Source: Gentiana macrophylla
Lineage: Eukaryota > Streptophyta > Magnoliopsida > Gentianales > Gentianaceae
DNA length: 64,000 bases
Assembly: GCA_026214975.1 (NCBI GenBank)
Contig: JAOBSW010000918.1
Location: 62,001-126,000, forward strand
Direction: 5' to 3'
Position numbers and translations under genes: made by a program. The notes under the pieces are model-generated. The model was not told the DNA's origin, did no database searches, and worked only from the letters and a program-made list of their open reading frames with translations. Each line of letters starts with the position of its first letter. Within the stretch, counting starts at the first letter, position 1. Positions 60,495 to 64,000 of the stretch are shown piece after piece.

Positions 60495-61130
60495 TAAGAA
60501 AAGGAAACAAGGTGCACCTTATAGGTATTATGATAGTAAGGGTAGGGTTTAGTCAAGATATCATAAAGACAAATTTAGCCCCTCACAACTTATCATATTA
60601 TCTTATAAAACACTCACTGGTCACGTGGGTAAGGTTTAGTCAATATATCCTATAGACAAAATTACCCTTCACAACTTGCCATATTATCTTATATAAAACA
60701 CTCACGTCCCTAGGATATGGTCTAGTGGTAAAAAGTTTGGGAGTCATAATAACAGCTGGAGTGTGGAGATTCGAATCCGGTAAAAGAAGAACTTCTTTCA
60801 GTCTTTTGGAATAATAACAGCCCATGACTCTGAGCCATTAGGTTACCTGATTATCTTCTTCACTCATTCCGTGGGACAGGGACTGGATACCATTTCGGTT
60901 AGGGTTTCACATGACTCGCATGGGTAGTGTTTAGTCAGGACTACCCTACTGATTGTCAGCAAAGCTTATGTCAAAAGCTCTAGCAATATGAACCGGTCCA
61001 TGAGGCAAAAAGTTAGATTCTTTGGGTTTTTTTATATTTTTTTATATTTTTTTATTTTATAGTTTTAGGTTTGTAGAAGAAAAAATATATATGATAGTGA
61101 GTTGGATGTATATCTTGTAAAACATAAAAT
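60495..61130 (+). repeat. Segmental duplication copy A, right part
   Basis: Matches 62729-63140: TATAGGTATTATGATAGTAA, GGTTTAGTCAAGATATC, CACTCACTGGTCAC, GACAAAATTACCCTT, GCTTATGTCAAAAGCTCTAG, ATATGAACCGGTCCATGAG. It contains a SINE (60706-60908) that copy B lacks. Confidence 0.8.
60706..60908 (+). mobile_element. tRNA-derived SINE
   Basis: Box A TGGTCTAGTGG (60718-60728) and box B GATTCGAATCC (60768-60778) at tRNA-like spacing. The body shares ACTTCTTTCAGT and CACTCATTCCGTGGGA with the truncated copy at 7795-7957. It is absent from the equivalent place in duplication copy B (near 62973), confirming it as an insertion. The flanks ACTCAC and ACTCGC may be the remains of a target duplication. 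Confidence 0.72.
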
Positions 61131-61468
61131 CAAAGTGCTCACCTGAAATCTTAGCGTGTTATGTTTATCCCCTGTTCAAATACTTAAATATTTTAGATAA
61201 AATATTCACTACGAATGGCAACCAATCTTAACTCTTTGATCGCTGACATGGGAAATGATCAATGTATTATTTTATCACTTCTTCGATTACAACAGAACCA
61301 CCAACCTCATTTCCCGCCCCTCTGTAGCCCCTTTGGCTTTATATTATATTCGTGTACAATGTACTATTTCATACTGTTCTTTTCACTTTTAGTAATGCAA
61401 TCGCTTGAACCATCTCTATCTTTGGATCATTTGGAGATGTTGATGATTCCTGTTGCAACGATTCCATC
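61131..61468. other. DNA between the duplication copies, no gene seen
   Basis: The minus strand directly downstream of the HSF fragment has a short frame (ESLQQESSTSPNDPKIEM) that might be residual HSF coding sequence. It cannot be confirmed. Confidence 0.35.
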
Positions 61469-61735
61469 TCAGCACGAACTCAGGCTGTTGTATTGAGTTT
61501 CTGCGTTTGAGAAATTCCGACACTTATAGTGGTTAGAAAGAATCTCTGAAGTGAATCTCGGTTGGTCTAAGATGACGAAACATGTGCTATTCGGAACCCA
61601 CGAAATAATTTCATTAGTTTTCGGATCATCAACAATGTCGTAGAGTTGCAGCACAAAAGGTATCGGACCCCAGCTTACCTTTTTAAGTTCCACCATTTCT
61701 GATCTGATTTTCAGTTTCCATCCAGATATTCTCAA
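61469..61735 (-). pseudogene. Heat-shock transcription factor DNA-binding domain, truncated
   Basis: Up to 88 codons. From about residue 25: PFVLQLYDIVDDPKTNEIIS, WVPNSTCFVILDQPRFTSEI, LSNHYKCRNFS, matching the first two-thirds of the HSF winged-helix domain (family pattern PFL-x-K-x-Y-x-MVDDP, SW, SF-x-V-x-DPPEF, LP-x-xFKH-x-NFSSFVRQLN). It stops matching at NFS, where the invariant SFVRQLNTYGF of the recognition helix should follow. It reads NAETQYNS and then a stop instead. Without that helix it could not bind heat-shock elements. It may be a decayed exon 1, or a small altered protein. No oligomerisation domain was found. Confidence 0.65.
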
Positions 61736-61799
61736 CGCATGATAGAGCGTTGCAATAAAAGTGGCGGTACACTATATATGAAAATGATGGTTCATTACA

Positions 61800-62289
61800 T
61801 CAAATTTAGTACAGTTATACACGTTATACACATTTACATAGAAACATGGACATCACAGAAACGTTATGAACATATTTGGTGTAGAAAACATAATTCAGGA
61901 ATATATTCTTCTACTATACGATGGTTGAAAAAATAAAACGCAAGTAAGAAAAAGGAATATACTCTTCTAGTATAGCAAGAAAAAGAAAATATATCCTTCT
62001 ATTATACGATGACTGAAATGCAATAAAGTTGTGTAATGTTCTCCACGTTTTTTTTTCTCCAAAGAGAGGCGTTATAATGTCACCACATTGTATCTGTTTT
62101 CAAGACGACTAATATTTAAGCCGCTTTATGCACATCTGCATATGCTATAGTGGAGCTATAGTGCATATTGTCAAACTGCTCCAAGGGGTGGTTGTGAATT
62201 TTCTTGCTGCATAAAGAATTTCTCAGGTAGCTCCCCTTCATTCCTTCATAAAGCCAAAAAAACATCTTTATGAATTCCCCTTTATGCAA

Positions 62290-62342
<53 letters not shown>

Positions 62343-63140
62343 ATACATAACATGATATTCCTAAGTATAGTATTATGCCCGCAGAATAAAATCGAAGAAA
62401 CACGCAAAGGTTCTAGTGTTTTTTTAAACTTTTTTACGGTTAAAAAGCCTAATACCAAAACAAACAAACAAAACTTGCAAAATTTGACAAAAACTGTTTA
62501 ACAATTCTTAAAATTTTGATATCAGGAATCACAACATAATATAAAAACAATACTTGCATAATTTATCAAATCAAATGTTTTTAGATTTTACTTTTAAATT
62601 ATACGAAGAAAATCATGTTTGAAAAGTAGATTAGTTGGATCTTGCAATTATATGGATACGCCAAACCCCCCTCCTCCAACTTTAGAGGCATTGAACAAAG
62701 ACTAAAGCTCATCTTGAAGATAACAAAATGAAAAAAAGGTTAGCAAATATAAAAGTTTTGGAAGGTGACAATTGCATATTTATAGGTATTATGATAGTAA
62801 GGATAGGGTTTAGTCAAGATATCCTATAGACAAAATTACCCCTCATGACATGCCATATTATCTTATAAAGCACTCACTGGTCACATAGGTAAGGTTTAGT
62901 CAACATATCATATAGACAAAATTACCCTTAACAACTTGCCATATTATCTTATATATATGAAACACTCGCTAGTAACATAGGTAAAGTTTAGTCAAGACAA
63001 CCATATACTGATTGTCACCAAAGCTTATGTCAAAAACTCTAGGAATATGAACCGGTCCATGAGCCAAAACGTGAGATTTGTTGTTGTTCTTTTTTTTTTT
63101 TTTTTGAGTTTTAAGTTTGTAGAAGAAAAATATATGATAT
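61800..63140 (+). repeat. Segmental duplication copy B (without Helitron and SINE)
   Basis: Left part 61800-62728 and right part 62729-63140 correspond to 55510-56140 and 60495-61130 of copy A but run continuously. Copy B has its own additions, notably an (AT)n tract at 62291-62338. Direct orientation, about 6.3 kb apart. Confidence 0.8.
62291..62338. repeat. (AT)n microsatellite
   Basis: About 48 bases of AT alternation within duplication copy B, not present at the matching place in copy A. Confidence 0.75.
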
Positions 63141-63227
63141 TGGGAAAAAAGGGGTTATATTGGTACACCACTTTTGACTACTGGCACCATATTACTTCCG
63201 GCATCACAAAAACTTACTTCGGCACCA

Positions 63228-63356
63228 CGGTGACAGTGATTTTTAATAAAGGGAACGTCGGTGTCACTGGTGTTCGTTGTTGAACTCACTGACGTTGGTT
63301 TCAACAACGAACACCAGTGGCACCGACGTTCCCTTTATAAAATTGTCACAACTTAA
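63228..63356. repeat. Near-perfect hairpin, 40-base arms
   Basis: 63245-63284 and 63300-63339 are inverted copies with only a couple of mismatches (GGGAACGTCGGTGTCACTGG against CCAGTGGCACCGACGTTCCC), around a 15-base loop. Weaker pairing extends outward (GTGACAGTGATTTT against AAAATTGTCACAAC). The transcript would form a long stem, as in MITE-derived hairpin RNAs. Confidence 0.85.
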
Positions 63357-63399
63357 AAACGTCAGTCCACTGACTTTTCACTGGTGTTCTGATAGCAAA

Positions 63400-64000
63400 A
63401 TAACTAACCGCTAACTTTAACCGACAGAGTATCGGGTCAACGGTAGTATAGTGATTTCAAGGTCGAATCCACAGGGAATAACGTCTAAGTACCAAAGCCG
63501 ACTTATCGCTTAGTTCAGGTCAAAATAATAGTGGATGATTGTATGCTAATGCTAAAAATAACGATTATATTAACGGTTGTACTTCTACTGATTAAAAGGT
63601 ATAGCCGAATTATGATCCCACGAGCTACTTTTACCCCTAAGGAAAGACTTAACAGGGAGCGTGTCTTAACCGACTGATGATACGGAACCTGACACGGTCC
63701 CATTATCCCCGGTCAACTCGTCTGAGGACATAAGTCAAACTCTTTCCCTGAGCATAAGCGCGCGACGTCGCCAACTTGATGGCCATCCCGCCATCCTCAT
63801 AAGCATAAGGGGGCCGCCCCGCAACACTGCGGGCCCATTCCTATGAGAATATCAGTTAATGGAAAGTTCATAAGCTTAGATAGAATGCGAGGCCAACTGC
63901 CATCTGTCGGGCATCGGCGCCGCGCTTACGAGTAGTCTTTACTGACTTTATCCTTTCCCTATAAATACCCCCACTGTGACATTAATGAAGACGGAGAAAT
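63400..64000. other. Retroelement-like non-coding sequence at the window edge
   Basis: AAGGTCGAATCCACAGGGA (about 63460-63478) is a phrase I associate with non-coding internal regions of plant LTR retrotransposons. The following 500 bases are GC-richer and non-coding. The element continues past the window, so the assignment is tentative. Confidence 0.35.

Noticed and set aside
60718..60778. Possible tRNA gene
   Set aside because: Same reasoning: tRNA-like promoter boxes without a cloverleaf, and the insert is absent from the paralogous copy.

Overview
This window is nuclear DNA of a flowering plant, most likely a eudicot. The genes carry short exons with GT-AG introns, the intergenic DNA is AT-rich, and plant-type transposons (Ty1-copia, Stowaway, Helitron, MULE-type MITEs, tRNA-derived SINEs) fill most of the space. 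I cannot name the species.

Region 1 (about 1.2-23.5 kb) is a cluster of three intact ferric-chelate reductase (FRO) genes. FRO-A (1206-4461, minus) and FRO-B (7121-11887, plus) are divergent across a 2.7-kb shared intergenic region. FRO-C (14337-23461, plus) follows FRO-B in tandem. All three read as 8 exons with the same splice phases and give 712, 721 and 713 residues. The proteins are membrane flavocytochromes that pass electrons from cytosolic NADPH through FAD and two hemes to ferric chelates across the membrane. FRO-C is stretched by a 4.9-kb intron full of small transposons. The paralogs differ at otherwise conserved nucleotide-binding positions.

Region 2 (24.1-38.5 kb) is a nested pair of LTR retrotransposons. 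A degenerate Ty1-copia element (24089-38466, minus, target duplication GAGAC) has a 9.3-kb element with no visible coding capacity (28576-37910, target duplication GGATG, LARD-like) inserted in its gag. Region 3 (38.5-45.6 kb) holds two Stowaway MITEs, a MULE-type MITE and a second decayed copia element (41637-45582, target duplication ACCAC).

Region 4 (45.6-50.2 kb) packs pieces of three unrelated genes into under 1 kb: the start of a DUF674 gene, the last exons of a PDR-type ABCG transporter and the first exon of an S1/P1-type nuclease. This looks like transposon-mediated gene capture. A 270-bp tandem duplication follows. Region 5 has one intact single-exon gene, a BRH1-like RING-H2 protein (50319-50870).

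Region 6 (51-64 kb) is repeats and relics. A SINE, a hAT-like element and foldbacks lead into a direct segmental duplication. One copy (about 55.5-61.1 kb) contains a 4.35-kb Helitron (56141-60494) carrying gene fragments; the other (about 61.8-63.1 kb) lacks it and serves as an empty-site control. A SINE insertion shows the same presence/absence. A truncated heat-shock-factor DNA-binding domain lies between the copies.

The only genes that look functional are the three FRO genes and the RING-H2 gene. Exons were assigned by eye from splice signals and paralog comparison, with no transcript evidence.
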